64,000 nucleotides of DNA from Balneola sp. (GTDB lineage Bacteria > Bacteroidota > Rhodothermia > Balneolales > Balneolaceae). The notes under the pieces were generated by a model. That model was not told where the DNA came from and made no database searches. It worked only from the letters and a program-made list of their open reading frames with translations. This document shows positions 17,540 to 27,154 of this stretch, piece by piece (position 1 is the first letter of the stretch; every line of letters starts with the position of its first letter). The stretch is taken from the NCBI GenBank assembly GCA_017643645.1, contig JAEPNB010000006.1, positions 124,001-188,000 of the forward strand, in the 5' to 3' direction. A program made the translations under genes and the position numbers.

Positions 17540-19918
17540 ATGAAGAACTTATTTTTACTAATAACAATAATGTTACTGAGCTTTACTACCACAAGTAGTG
17601 CACAAGATGATGTTATGATGCAGGCGTTCTATTGGGATGTCCCGGTTGACCAATCCGGAAATAATGGCTTTTGGTGGGATAGCTTAGCGGCTAAATCATC
17701 TGACATGGCCACTGCAGGATTCACAGGTCTTTGGGTGCCTTCTCCATCTAAAGGAAATTTTGGAATAGTGGATATGGGTTACGGGATTTATGATCACTAT
17801 GATCTCGGAAATTACAATCAAAAAGGAACAACAGAAACTCGTTTTGGAAGCAGAACTGAGCTTGAAGACATGATTTCTGATATGCATAGCAATGGGATCG
17901 AGGTATATGCAGATATAATTTTGAACCATATTTATTCGGATGGAGATTATTACAATTCCAACAACAATCTAGAAGCAAACCCTGATGTTAAAGGTTATGT
18001 TTTTGATGAAGCATTTATCAACGGAACACAATACCAAACGTATCCAACAAACGAGATAGTGTGGGTAATTCCAAACGCCTCATCAGGAACATACTATATT
18101 CAAATAGATGGTTATAATCTGGACTTTGGGGCGGCTAAAGGTGAGCGAGGATATGACGTTATGATTGATTGGACAGGTTCAGGGCCATCTTCAACAACGG
18201 CCTGGGAAAGTGAACCAAATAACGGCGGTGGGAATTATAATACCGTTTCTTCCTCTGGAACAACTATGCAAGGACACATGGATAACTCATCGGATATTGA
18301 TGAGTATGAGATTACACTTAGCTCAAGTTCAGATATTGTAATTATTCTTACTGCCAGAAAGGAAGGAACTGACGGATCTGGAAACTTTGAATGGCAGTAC
18401 GCCAGCCAAAATAATGGATATTATCCTAAAGCAGTATGGCATAACAGTAATAATCTTGCAAATACTACTTTAGAAGCCCAAACTCCTACTTCTATTACGT
18501 ACCCAACTCATACAGGAACAGGAGAAGCGAACTATTCTTGGGATCATGATGATTTTCATCCTGTAGATTCAAATGACTGGTTAGGTTATCCGGGAAATGA
18601 CGAGGTAATAACTAATACAAAATTCTTTGGAAACGACTTGAACACTTTTAGTTCAACTGTTCAAAGTCGTTTAGAGGATTGGGGATATTGGATGGCTGAT
18701 GAAATCGGGTTTGATGGATTCAGGCTAGATTTTGTACGTGGCTTCCAGGAAACTTTTGTGGCTGATTGGGTGAACAACCTACCAACATTAGGAGGATCAC
18801 AAAGATTTATTGTCGGAGAATATTGGGGTAATGCACAATCTATAAACTCCTGGGTTACAAATGTAACCAACGGAACATCTACAGTTACTTCAACAACTAC
18901 AACCGGTGCTGATGTAGATGCATTTGATTTTCCGTTAAAATTCGCTTTGAATGAGATCGTAAATAATACTTCTGGGTCTGCTGATATTACTGCTACATTA
19001 GATCATGCAAGTATGGTCAGAAACAATAGCGGTTACTCATTATCAGGTACAGATGTAGTTTCATTTGTTGATAACCATGATACCGGAAAAGAACATGATA
19101 AATGGGTATTCAGTGACTGGGATATGGCTTATGCATATATCTTAACCCATGAAGGACGTCCTTGTGTTTTTTATTCTCATTACTATGGTGTTGAACAAGA
19201 AGATGCTCATGGTGGTTCTCACACTACACAAGCTCCTTCAAGTTTGAGAGATGACATAGATAATCTCATTAATGTTCGAAATACTTACCTCGGCGGAAGT
19301 CTGGAAGTTTTGAGTGCTGATGGTAATCCTTACCCTTCCGCGGATGCAGCAGATGTTTATGTTGCCAGAAGAGAAGGAAATGGTACTAAAACAGGTGCTA
19401 TCATAGTAATTAATGACAATAGTTCTTCTACAAAGGGACTTTGGGTAGATCATACTACAGGAAGCGCTTTATGGACGAACGATTACTTAGTTAATGTTGA
19501 AACCGGAGATAGCACCTTAGTTTATGGTGATGGAAGAGTATTTGTAGAAGCTTCTGCTCGTGACTTTGCAGTATATGTCCCGGCTAATGAATTCGAAGGA
19601 ACGTTATCTAAAGCACTTCCCAATAATAAAGAAGAGACAGTCGATCTTTCTCCTGAAGGTTTTGAGCTTTTCGATAATTACCCAAACCCTTTTAACCCAA
19701 CTACTAATATTTCATTTAATTTACCGTCACGAGGTAATGTAGTTGTTAAAGTATATAATTCATTAGGTCAAGAAGTAGCAACACTTGCAAATGAATCCTT
19801 CACAAAGGGCAATCATACATTAACTTGGGATGCTGCCAATGTTTCAAGTGGTATCTATATTTATTCTATTGAATACAATGGAAACAGAATCAGCAAGAGA
19901 ATGGCATTAATCAAATAA
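17540..19918 (+). CDS. Secreted GH13 alpha-amylase with T9SS sorting domain
   Basis: Extracellular starch-hydrolysing enzyme of glycoside hydrolase family 13. A signal peptide (to about TTSSAQ, residue 22) is followed by the catalytic barrel. Conserved regions are DIILNH (region I), FRLDF with nucleophile Asp397, VGEYWG with acid/base Glu427, and FVDNHD with Asp514. About 180 residues are inserted between regions I and II, partly Ser/Thr/Asn-rich and resembling a bacterial pre-peptidase C-terminal module (inference). The last ~85 residues are a T9SS type A sorting domain with NYPNPFNPTTNISF, VYNSLGQEV and a C-terminal KRMALIK, so export by the type IX system is expected. A palindromic operator precedes it. 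The gene stands apart from the SusCD pair of this window. Confidence 0.95.
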   Translation: MKNLFLLITIMLLSFTTTSSAQDDVMMQAFYWDVPVDQSGNNGFWWDSLAAKSSDMATAGFTGLWVPSPSKGNFGIVDMGYGIYDHYDLGNYNQKGTTETRFGSRTELEDMISDMHSNGIEVYADIILNHIYSDGDYYNSNNNLEANPDVKGYVFDEAFINGTQYQTYPTNEIVWVIPNASSGTYYIQIDGYNLDFGAAKGERGYDVMIDWTGSGPSSTTAWESEPNNGGGNYNTVSSSGTTMQGHMDNSSDIDEYEITLSSSSDIVIILTARKEGTDGSGNFEWQYASQNNGYYPKAVWHNSNNLANTTLEAQTPTSITYPTHTGTGEANYSWDHDDFHPVDSNDWLGYPGNDEVITNTKFFGNDLNTFSSTVQSRLEDWGYWMADEIGFDGFRLDFVRGFQETFVADWVNNLPTLGGSQRFIVGEYWGNAQSINSWVTNVTNGTSTVTSTTTTGADVDAFDFPLKFALNEIVNNTSGSADITATLDHASMVRNNSGYSLSGTDVVSFVDNHDTGKEHDKWVFSDWDMAYAYILTHEGRPCVFYSHYYGVEQEDAHGGSHTTQAPSSLRDDIDNLINVRNTYLGGSLEVLSADGNPYPSADAADVYVARREGNGTKTGAIIVINDNSSSTKGLWVDHTTGSALWTNDYLVNVETGDSTLVYGDGRVFVEASARDFAVYVPANEFEGTLSKALPNNKEETVDLSPEGFELFDNYPNPFNPTTNISFNLPSRGNVVVKVYNSLGQEVATLANESFTKGNHTLTWDAANVSSGIYIYSIEYNGNRISKRMALIK

Positions 19919-19936
19919 TACTGCACATTTCTCAAC

Positions 19937-19968
19937 AAAAGGAGTTCTTTTATGAAGGACTCCTTTTT
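19937..19968. terminator. Bidirectional terminator between amylase and meaB
   Basis: AAAAGGAGT (19937-19945) pairs with ACTCCTTTT (19959-19967), flanked by A and T runs. It serves both convergent genes and overlaps the first base pairs of the meaB stop codon. Confidence 0.8.
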
Positions 19969-20926
19969 ATTTTTCAAGCATCTTTTTAGCAGCCAGAGCC
20001 GGTGCTATCTCACCCTTCTTTATTTTCTCCACCAATTCTTCTGCATGCTTTTTATTTTCTCTTGATCCCCAGAGTCTCCTCAACACTTCATCCTCTACCA
20101 ATCGTTTAAACCAATTCAATTCCTGCTCTTTTCTTTGAGCTTCAAAAATTCCTTTTTCTTTTAATACAGAAATAAGCCCTTGAATTTTCTCCCAGGCTGC
20201 ATCAATTCTTTTCTTTTTGATGGAGCTGACGGTCAAAAATTCCACTCCAATTCCATCGTATTTTGGCGTCAGTAAATGAAAAGCGTTTTGATATTCCGTG
20301 ACTGCATTCTTTGCCATCTTCTCCTGATCCCCGTCCGCTTTATTGATCACCAGAATATCGATGATCTCCATGATTCCCCTTTTGATGCCTTGTAGTGAAT
20401 CACCGGCTCCCGGCAACATCAACACTAAGAAACAATCTACCATGGAAGCTACTTCAAATTCACTTTGTCCAACTCCTACAGTTTCAACCAGAATCACGTC
20501 ATAACCCGCAGCTTCACACAGCATCATAGATTCGCGAGTTCGTTTTGCTACTCCCCCTAATGTGCCGGAAGTTGGCGAAGGACGAATAAAGGCTTCATCT
20601 TTTGAGGAGAGCGTCTCCATTCTGGTTTTATCACCCAAAATACTTCCACCCGTTGCAGGGCTACTGGGGTCTACCGCCAATACCGCAACCTTTAAGCCTT
20701 CTTCGATCAACAGATTTCCAAGTGCTTCTATAAATGTACTTTTTCCTACTCCGGGAACTCCGGAAATACCAACACGAATGGTTTCTTTTGCTGATCTTAC
20801 TTTACTGATAAGTTCCTGAGCAGTTTGCTGATCTGCCTCCCGGTTACTTTCAACCAGAGTGATGGCTTTGGCTAAATGTCGCCGTTTTCCTTCCTGAACC
20901 CCTTTTGCAAGTTCGTCAATGGTCAT
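19967..20926 (-). CDS. meaB: MeaB/ArgK-family GTPase, methylmalonyl-CoA mutase chaperone
   Basis: G3E-type GTPase that protects methylmalonyl-CoA mutase and gates loading of adenosylcobalamin. The 319 residues carry Walker A GVPGVGKS (about 56-63), [20 protein letters not shown], the [12 protein letters not shown] loop, [10 protein letters not shown] (Walker B region), and the specificity motif NKAD. Its start codon overlaps the end of the mutase gene by 4 nt (ATGA), so the two are translationally coupled, as is typical for this pair. The older name ArgK/LAO transport kinase is misleading and does not apply. Confidence 0.96.
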   Translation of the reverse strand: MTIDELAKGVQEGKRRHLAKAITLVESNREADQQTAQELISKVRSAKETIRVGISGVPGVGKSTFIEALGNLLIEEGLKVAVLAVDPSSPATGGSILGDKTRMETLSSKDEAFIRPSPTSGTLGGVAKRTRESMMLCEAAGYDVILVETVGVGQSEFEVASMVDCFLVLMLPGAGDSLQGIKRGIMEIIDILVINKADGDQEKMAKNAVTEYQNAFHLLTPKYDGIGVEFLTVSSIKKKRIDAAWEKIQGLISVLKEKGIFEAQRKEQELNWFKRLVEDEVLRRLWGSRENKKHAEELVEKIKKGEIAPALAAKKMLEK

Positions 20927-23067
20927 GCTTTTTGGGCTCTGATTTCATCAATTACTTTTGAAGCAGCTTTCGGAATGTTTGTACCAGGACCAAAAATAGC
21001 AGAAACACCGGCCTCATAAAGAAAATCATAATCCTGAACCGGAATTACACCACCGGCTACAATGATAATATCTCCGGCTTCTTCTTTTTTGAGGATTTTT
21101 ACCAGATCAGGAATCAACGTTTTGTGTCCGGCTGCCAGAGTGGATACACCAATCACATGCACATCATTTTCGATGGCTTGCTTAGCAGCTTCTTCCGGCG
21201 TTGAGAATAATGGTCCTACATCCACATCAAAACCCATATCTGCGAATGCTGTTGCTACTACTTTAGCTCCGCGATCGTGGCCATCCTGTCCCATTTTCAC
21301 TACTAAAATTCTTGGTCGGCGACCTTCTTCTTCGGAAAATGCATCGATCTTTGACTTTATTTCCTGATATCCTTTATCCGATTTATACACGCTTTCGTAC
21401 ACTCCTTTTATGGTTTGATTGGTGGCGGTATGTCTTCCCCAGGCCTGCTCAAGTGCTGTAGAAATTTCTCCAACAGTGGCTCTTTTTCGTGTTGCTTCCA
21501 CAGCAAGATCCAGAATATTTCCTTCGCCCGATTTAGCCGCTTCGGTAATAGCCAACAGTGCTTCTTTAGTAGCTACTTTATCACGCTTAGCTTTGATCTC
21601 ATCTATCAAATTAACTTGTCCGTCACGAACTCCGGTGTTGTCGATATCTAAAATATCCACCGGATCTTCTTTTTCATTTACGTACTTGTTCACACCAACT
21701 ATGGTGATGTCACCCTTATCAATTCCAGCTTGTTTGATAGCCGCAGCTTCCTCGATCTTTCGTTTGGGATAGCCTTCTTCAATAGCTTTTGCCATTCCAC
21801 CCATTTCCATCACTTCATTGATGATGGTCTTAGCTTTTTCTTTCAGATCATGAGTCATGGATTCTATAGCATACGAACCTCCGAGTGGATCAACCGTATG
21901 TGTGATATCCGTTTCTTCCTGAATGATGGTCTGAGTATTTCTGGCTATTCTGGATGATGTTTCCGTCGGCAAAGAAATTGCTTCGTCGTAACTGTTGGTA
22001 TGCAGAGATTGAGTTCCACCAAGCACCGCTGCCATTGCTTCGATCGTAGTTCTTACCACATTATTCAAAGGATCCTGAGCAGTCAGTGACCAGCCTGATG
22101 TCTGGCAATGTGTTCTCAGCATCAATGACTTTTGATTCTTTGGCTGGAAGTGCTCTTTCATCAATTCTGCCCAAAGTGTTCTTGCGGCTCTGAGCTTGCT
22201 CACTTCCATCAGGAAGTTCATTCCTATCGCAAAAAAGAAAGATAATCGTGGAGCAAATGCATCCACATCTAATCCACTTTCTACCGCCGTTTTTACATAT
22301 TCCAAACCATCAGCCAGTGTAAAAGCCAATTCAAGCGCTGAATCTGCTCCGGCTTCCTGCATATGATATCCTGAAATAGAGATCGAATTAAAGCGAGGCA
22401 TTTTTTCACTTGTGTATTCGATGATATCAGAAACCAAACGCATAGATTCCTGTGGTGGATAGATATACGTGTTCCGAACCATGAACTCTTTCAGAATATC
22501 GTTCTGAATCGTTCCACTTAACTGCTCAGGTGAAACTCCCTGCTCTTCAGCTGCAACTATATACGCTGCCATGATCGGAATCACTGCCCCGTTCATCGTC
22601 ATAGAAACGGACATTTTATCTAGTGGGATTCCGTCGAACAATATCTTCATATCTTCTACCGAATCGATAGCAACTCCGGCTTTACCAACGTCACCAACTA
22701 CCCTTGGATGATCAGAATCATAGCCACGGTGCGTTGCAAGGTCAAAAGCCACACTAAGCCCCTTTTGTCCTTTTTCGAGCGCCTGACGATAGAATTTATT
22801 CGATTCTTCTGCAGTTGAAAATCCGGCGTATTGACGAATCGTCCACGGACGCTGAGTGTACATACTTGAATAAGGACCGCGCGTAAAAGGAAACTCTCCC
22901 GGATATCCCGGATCAGTATTTCTCTTAGAAACATCTTCTGAATCGTACAATGCCTGAATTTCAAACCCCTCAGGACTTTGTCTATTCAAAGATTCTGCTT
23001 TACCACCTTTAAGCAGTTTTTCTACACCTTTCTTCCAATTTTCTTTACCGGAATTATTATCTGACAT
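20923..23067 (-). CDS. Methylmalonyl-CoA mutase, large (B12-binding) subunit
   Basis: Adenosylcobalamin enzyme interconverting methylmalonyl-CoA and succinyl-CoA. The 714 residues contain the N-terminal TIM-barrel domain ([72 protein letters not shown]). The C-terminal B12-binding domain has DGHDRG with cobalt-ligand His597, followed by [11 protein letters not shown] and VAGGVIP. The length and intact B12 domain fit the large chain. No small mutA-type subunit is adjacent in the window; the region upstream holds only non-coding DNA and a divergent small gene. It may form the homodimeric type, or the small subunit may lie elsewhere. meaB follows with a 4-nt overlap. Propionyl-CoA from odd-chain or branched-chain substrates is the likely source. 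Confidence 0.97.
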   Translation of the reverse strand: MSDNNSGKENWKKGVEKLLKGGKAESLNRQSPEGFEIQALYDSEDVSKRNTDPGYPGEFPFTRGPYSSMYTQRPWTIRQYAGFSTAEESNKFYRQALEKGQKGLSVAFDLATHRGYDSDHPRVVGDVGKAGVAIDSVEDMKILFDGIPLDKMSVSMTMNGAVIPIMAAYIVAAEEQGVSPEQLSGTIQNDILKEFMVRNTYIYPPQESMRLVSDIIEYTSEKMPRFNSISISGYHMQEAGADSALELAFTLADGLEYVKTAVESGLDVDAFAPRLSFFFAIGMNFLMEVSKLRAARTLWAELMKEHFQPKNQKSLMLRTHCQTSGWSLTAQDPLNNVVRTTIEAMAAVLGGTQSLHTNSYDEAISLPTETSSRIARNTQTIIQEETDITHTVDPLGGSYAIESMTHDLKEKAKTIINEVMEMGGMAKAIEEGYPKRKIEEAAAIKQAGIDKGDITIVGVNKYVNEKEDPVDILDIDNTGVRDGQVNLIDEIKAKRDKVATKEALLAITEAAKSGEGNILDLAVEATRKRATVGEISTALEQAWGRHTATNQTIKGVYESVYKSDKGYQEIKSKIDAFSEEEGRRPRILVVKMGQDGHDRGAKVVATAFADMGFDVDVGPLFSTPEEAAKQAIENDVHVIGVSTLAAGHKTLIPDLVKILKKEEAGDIIIVAGGVIPVQDYDFLYEAGVSAIFGPGTNIPKAASKVIDEIRAQKA

Positions 23068-23249
23068 GGAGTTAGTTTTTTATGGAAACTTCTATCTCCC
23101 TAAATGTACGACTTTGAGAGAAGATTTTTAAGAATGAAAAATGATAAGAGTTAAATATAAACCTGCACTTGTTTAGAATGAGACTTTTTTAAAAATGTAA
23201 TTTTGGTCTATATTCTTTTTTAAATTTATTAAAAATAGACGTTTACTTT

Positions 23250-23687
23250 TTGAAAGTACTTAAATCACTTCCAATTATAGTTCTACTTCTCTTTTTTAAC
23301 ACTTCTTGTTGTTCTAATTTTGGGTTCCCTAATCCTACAGACAGCGAGCTGATTGTTTACAGAGAATTTGAGCATATGAGATCACCTATGGATGAAAATG
23401 TAATTATCACTCCTTCAGATTATATGCACGTTGACGTGAACAGAGAAGACGCTTGTGGAAATATTAAAACCCGTAAAGTAATCCCCCGTTTTAATCTTTC
23501 TGCTGACAGTACTTCTTCTGTCATTATAACTCAGAGTAAAGGTGATACTCTAAAATATTATGGTTATGATATCGATCAAGATACATTAGACCTTAAGGTT
23601 TCCTGGGATGAAGAATCTACCGATGGTTATTTCGAAGTAAATAGAAATTTTCAAATAATAGTTAGCTTCTTTGATAACAGACTTTAA
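23250..23687 (+). CDS. Small lipoprotein of unknown function (cassette gene 1), TTG start
   Basis: The 145-residue protein has a clear type II signal peptide (LPIIVLLLFFNTSCC), so it should be an anchored lipoprotein. No family is recognised. No ATG precedes the signal sequence in this frame, and the TTG at 23250 places a Lys two residues in, so TTG is the likely start. The mature part is acidic with a C-terminal FEVNRNFQIIVSFFDNRL. Its stop codon lies inside the repeat beginning at 23681. It is the first of three unrelated exported-protein genes that each lie next to a copy of the cdaA 3' end. Confidence 0.6.
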   Translation: MKVLKSLPIIVLLLFFNTSCCSNFGFPNPTDSELIVYREFEHMRSPMDENVIITPSDYMHVDVNREDACGNIKTRKVIPRFNLSADSTSSVIITQSKGDTLKYYGYDIDQDTLDLKVSWDEESTDGYFEVNRNFQIIVSFFDNRL

Positions 23688-23811
23688 ATATATCTCAGCC
23701 AGGGAAGTTTCAAAGTTCATATCTGAATCTAATTTTCCATTACCTGAATGTTATTTTTTTTTAAAAGTAAAATTAAGAATGAGACTTAAGGGATTCATTA
23801 ATTACGAATAA
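23681..23811. repeat. Repeat copy 1: cdaA 3'-end remnant plus shared spacer
   Basis: About 130 nt closely matching 24610-24740 (roughly 88 percent by eye). Its first ~70 nt also match the 3' end of cdaA (25547-25618). Read on the minus strand, it encodes LDSDMNFETSLAEIYLK, against FDSDMSFGASQTEMNLK at the real CdaA C-terminus. The remaining ~60 nt are shared only with copy 2 and lead into the next forward gene. Confidence 0.85.
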
Positions 23812-23829
23812 AGTATATAATTGGCGATT

Positions 23830-24420
23830 ATGATAAATAGAATACTATTCTTACTTCTTTTATTCATTCTGAGCTGTGACAAGTTTGACACTTCACTTTC
23901 AGATGAAATTGAATTCTTTTTATCTGATAATATGCCCGGTTACCAGCTCATTCCTGATAATTTTTCAAATCCAGAAATAAGAAACAGGATACCTGAATTT
24001 GAAGGAGCTTTATCAAAAGGAAAACCTTCAGGTCATAAACATATAGTAAAATTTGACTTCAATCGAGATGGAATCGATGATTACACTGCTTACATCTTTA
24101 CAGAAAATCTTACCAATACAACTGACGAATACAAATATTATGAGTCAAAACAGATTTTAATTTATGGAGATAAATCTGGTTTCAGTACTGAAATAGAAGA
24201 ATTTGGTGGAAATGAAATCGGCTATCGAGAGAAATACACTCACATCATTGATAGTGATTTCCGGGTACTAGAATCCGGTAGTTACACCTTATCCGGAGTT
24301 AATGATACAACACTTGTTATCCCAAATAATACATTGATAGGATTTGATGAGACTAGTTGTACAATTTTAATTTGGCTTGATAATAGAAATTTTGAGTTTC
24401 TCAGACTTAAAAATGAATAG
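23830..24420 (+). CDS. Lipoprotein of unknown function (cassette gene 2)
   Basis: With ATG 23830 as start (a TTG nine nt earlier is possible) the protein is 196 residues, with a compact lipoprotein signal LFLLLLFILSCD. The mature part contains FDFNRDGIDDYTAYIF, a pattern like FG-GAP/VCBS or EF-hand-type calcium loops (DxNxDGxxD), and ends in an IWLDNRNFEFLRL strand. No definite family is recognised; the Asp-rich loop suggests calcium binding (inference). It lies between repeat copies 1 and 2. Confidence 0.65.
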   Translation: MINRILFLLLLFILSCDKFDTSLSDEIEFFLSDNMPGYQLIPDNFSNPEIRNRIPEFEGALSKGKPSGHKHIVKFDFNRDGIDDYTAYIFTENLTNTTDEYKYYESKQILIYGDKSGFSTEIEEFGGNEIGYREKYTHIIDSDFRVLESGSYTLSGVNDTTLVIPNNTLIGFDETSCTILIWLDNRNFEFLRLKNE

Positions 24421-24609
24421 CTAGCCTTCTCTATAACAGATCGGATTCTTTTTAGCTGATTAAAGAATACTGGTATTCAATTATTACTTTTTCAAAAAAT
24501 CGTAGAACTTAAAGGATCTGCTTGCTTAAATTTGATAACTAAAATTATGCTGTTTATACCGGAAGGACGTTTACATCCGTAAATAAACATAAGTGGCCGG
24601 TCAAAATTC
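24421..24609. other. Non-coding stretch before repeat copy 2
   Basis: Together with the repeat that follows it forms a gap of about 390 nt without a gene. AT-rich, with no ORF, hairpin with T tract, or recognised motif that I can support. Confidence 0.5.
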
Positions 24610-24740
24610 ACTTTAAATACATCTCACTCCGGGAAGTTTCAAAGTTCATATCTGAATCTAATTTCGGATTACCTGAATGTTGGTTTTTTTTAAAGAGTAA
24701 AATTAAGGATGAGACATAGGGAATCCATTAATTACGAATA
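24610..24740. repeat. Repeat copy 2: cdaA 3'-end remnant plus shared spacer
   Basis: Second copy of the element at 23681-23811. On the minus strand its first part encodes LDSDMNFETSRSEMYLK followed by an in-frame TGA, so even the stop position matches that of cdaA (KLN/LK followed by stop). It is more like copy 1 than like the resident cdaA end. The shared spacer runs into the region before cassette gene 3. Confidence 0.85.
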
Positions 24741-24811
24741 ATGGTGGTCAATATTCTATTTGAAATAAAATCAGCTGTTTAGTAAACTACATTAATTCAA
24801 TCACTGTTCTT

Positions 24812-25528
24812 ATGAAATTCATAGCTACTTTACTTTTTCTGATAATAACTTCCTCAAGCTTAATCGCTCAAAACGAAAAACCTGACTCGAACTTAGAGGT
24901 TCTATTTTCTAGTAATGTTGGGTCTTTTTATCTCCCCACACAATTTAATTCAAGACAATTCCCTCGATGCATTGAAGGATGTGAACCGGCAGGCAGTGCA
25001 GCATCTAAAAGTACCGGGGTTGGATTTGAAGCTCGTTTAAAGGTATATAAATCCTTTCACCTATCAAGTGGTGTTTCTTATACAAGAAATTCTTATTACG
25101 AACAGGCTCGAATTAGTGCCGGTGGTCCTAGTTTTATTACTGAAACTCAACGGGACTTCCATTTTATAGATATACCTTTTAAGTCTCACTTAAAATTATT
25201 GGAATCTACCAAAGATCAACGATATTCTGTTTACTTTGACCTGGGAGTTATAAATCATATAAATTTAAATTCGGAATATCCCGGAGCTTCCGGCTTAGTT
25301 AAACTTAAGAAGTATGGTTTAAGCGGTACTGTTAGTCTTGGAATTGGAGTTTCATTTAACAAGTTGACTATAGAATTGGCACCTTATTACCGGCATTCTC
25401 TTACAAGCTTCGGAAATGATATAGACCCTTTCTCAGATAGAAGACTTCCGGATGATGTACCCTATTCTCCTAACAAATTCTCTCCAAGAAACTTAGGAGT
25501 TAATATAAACTTTGCTTTGGGACTTTAA
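24812..25528 (+). CDS. Outer-membrane beta-barrel protein (porin-like, cassette gene 3)
   Basis: The 238-residue exported protein has a type I signal peptide ending near SSLIAQ. The mature sequence shows alternating hydrophobic strands and the pattern SFHLSSGVSYTRNSYY, FHFIDIPFKSHLKL, YFDLGVINHINL, IELAPYYRHSL and a final NLGVNINFALGL, typical of PorT-like or OMP_b-brl barrels of Bacteroidota. FHFIDIPF resembles the conserved strand of that family. It converges on cdaA with 15 nt between the stops. It follows repeat copy 2. Function unknown; the fold call is moderately firm. Confidence 0.75.
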   Translation: MKFIATLLFLIITSSSLIAQNEKPDSNLEVLFSSNVGSFYLPTQFNSRQFPRCIEGCEPAGSAASKSTGVGFEARLKVYKSFHLSSGVSYTRNSYYEQARISAGGPSFITETQRDFHFIDIPFKSHLKLLESTKDQRYSVYFDLGVINHINLNSEYPGASGLVKLKKYGLSGTVSLGIGVSFNKLTIELAPYYRHSLTSFGNDIDPFSDRRLPDDVPYSPNKFSPRNLGVNINFALGL

Positions 25529-25543
25529 TTTGAAATAGTTTCA

Positions 25544-26359
25544 CTACTTCAAATTCATCTCTGTCTGGGAAGCACCAAAACTCATATCTGAGTCAAACTC
25601 GCCTTTACCGAAGGTTTCTTCCATTTCGGCACGGAGCTTTTGAATGGTTAATCCACTTTTAAGCGTCCCGTTTCTGGCAAGAGAAACACGTCCTGTTTCT
25701 TCCGACACTATCAACACTAAAACGTTGTTGGTTTCACTTATCCCAACCGCTGCACGGTGACGTGTACCAAAAGACTGAGCAATATTCGGATTTTGTGAGA
25801 TAGGCAAATAGCAACTTGCGGCTACAATTCTATTGCTCCTGATCACTACTGCACCATCATGAAGTGGAGTGTCTTTTTGAAAAATTGTGGTAAGTAATTC
25901 GGCTTTTACCGCGGAATCAATTTTTACTCCTGCATCCACTAAGTCCTGCAACGAAGAAGAACGAGCAAATACGATCAACGCACCGGTTCTGTCCTTTGCC
26001 ATTTTCTTGGTAGCATCAATTACCTCATCGATCATTTCATTTGATCCCGTTCTGGTAAAAAAGCGATCGAAACTGGTGTTATTACCAATTCTGTATAAAA
26101 GCTTTCTGATTTCCGGTTGGAAAAGAATGAACACCGCCAGAATACCTACATCCAGAATACTTTTGAGAATGAAATTGATGGTTTCAAAACCCAGTAAACG
26201 AATTATAAAATTGATCAGGATCACAAAAAAGATTCCGATGGTAGCCTGAATTGCAAAAGTTCCTTTGATCCATCGATACAGATATACCAGAACCCCTGCA
26301 ATAATGAGGGTTTCAATGAAATCCTTTATTCCGAATTCTAAAAATCCGATGGGAAACAA
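25544..26359 (-). CDS. cdaA: Diadenylate cyclase CdaA (c-di-AMP synthase)
   Basis: Makes cyclic di-AMP from two ATP. Three N-terminal transmembrane helices (about residues 15-85) precede a DAC domain with the catalytic DGA motif (168-170, in PLHDGAVVI) and RHR (200-202, in GTRHRAAVG). The 271-residue length is that of CdaA rather than DisA. It follows folP by 12 nt in a folP-cdaA operon, an arrangement common in Bacteroidota. Degenerate copies of its last ~70 nt occur twice more, 0.9 and 1.9 kb away in the same orientation. c-di-AMP usually controls potassium and osmotic balance, compatible with the MscS gene in the window. Confidence 0.96.
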   Translation of the reverse strand: MFPIGFLEFGIKDFIETLIIAGVLVYLYRWIKGTFAIQATIGIFFVILINFIIRLLGFETINFILKSILDVGILAVFILFQPEIRKLLYRIGNNTSFDRFFTRTGSNEMIDEVIDATKKMAKDRTGALIVFARSSSLQDLVDAGVKIDSAVKAELLTTIFQKDTPLHDGAVVIRSNRIVAASCYLPISQNPNIAQSFGTRHRAAVGISETNNVLVLIVSEETGRVSLARNGTLKSGLTIQKLRAEMEETFGKGEFDSDMSFGASQTEMNLK

Positions 26360-26371
26360 TGTAGTGGCCGT

Positions 26372-27154
26372 CTAGCGTTGTGATTGAATTGCTTGGAATA
26401 TACGTAATGAATCGGAAGCTTCCTTAACATCATGCACACGAAGTATTTTTACTCCTTTCATAAGTGCATCATAGTGAATTGAAACCGTTCCGATCAGCCG
26501 ATCATCAGCAGGTCTCTCATCCAGAATTTTTCCGATCATCGATTTTCGTGATGCTCCAATTAACACAGGAACGCCAATTTTTGTGAATTTATCAAGATGG
26601 GCAAGTAATTTTAAATTATGCTCCTGAGTTTTACCAAAGCCAATGCCCGGATCAATAATTATATTCTGCACTCCTTTTGACTGTGCAAAAGCGATCTTGT
26701 TTTCAAAAAACTGAAGTAAATCTTCTACTACATCATCATATTTCGGAGCATCCTGCATTGTTTTCGGATCTCCCTGAGAATGCATTATCACATAGACTGC
26801 ATCATGTTCAGCTGCCAGTTCAGCCATAGCGGGAGATTTCTGTAAACCACTTACATCATTAATTATCCCGGCTCCGGTTTTCAGCGCTTCTTCAGCTACT
26901 TTAAACTTAGTTGTGTCAATAGAATAAATGAGATCAGGGAATGTCTGTGCAGCTTTTTCAAGCACAGGAATAACCCGATCTATTTCTTCCTGTTCAGAAA
27001 CCGGATCAGATCCCGGACGGGTAGACTCGCCACCAATATCAATTATAGAAGCTCCATCCCGACGCATAATATGGATTCTGTCCAGTGCACGCTCTACATG
27101 GATGTACTTACCACCATCACTGAATGAATCAGGAGTGGCATTTATGATCCCCAT
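26372..27154 (-). CDS. folP: Dihydropteroate synthase
   Basis: Joins p-aminobenzoate to dihydropterin pyrophosphate in folate synthesis. It has the full motif series MGIINATPDSFSDGGKY, IIDIGGESTRPGSDPV, YSIDTTKFKVAEEAL, INDVSGLQ, IIDPGIGFGKTQEHN, LIGASRKSMIG and RVHDV. The only in-frame ATG (27154) falls inside the conserved KIMGI motif. The frame stays open upstream for about 22 codons (reading SDFSTPK before the ATG) but has no ATG or GTG. Either the protein starts right at the first strand, or a non-AUG start (ATT or ATA) is used. At 260 residues it is slightly short. It is followed by cdaA. Confidence 0.96.
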   Translation of the reverse strand: MGIINATPDSFSDGGKYIHVERALDRIHIMRRDGASIIDIGGESTRPGSDPVSEQEEIDRVIPVLEKAAQTFPDLIYSIDTTKFKVAEEALKTGAGIINDVSGLQKSPAMAELAAEHDAVYVIMHSQGDPKTMQDAPKYDDVVEDLLQFFENKIAFAQSKGVQNIIIDPGIGFGKTQEHNLKLLAHLDKFTKIGVPVLIGASRKSMIGKILDERPADDRLIGTVSIHYDALMKGVKILRVHDVKEASDSLRIFQAIQSQR

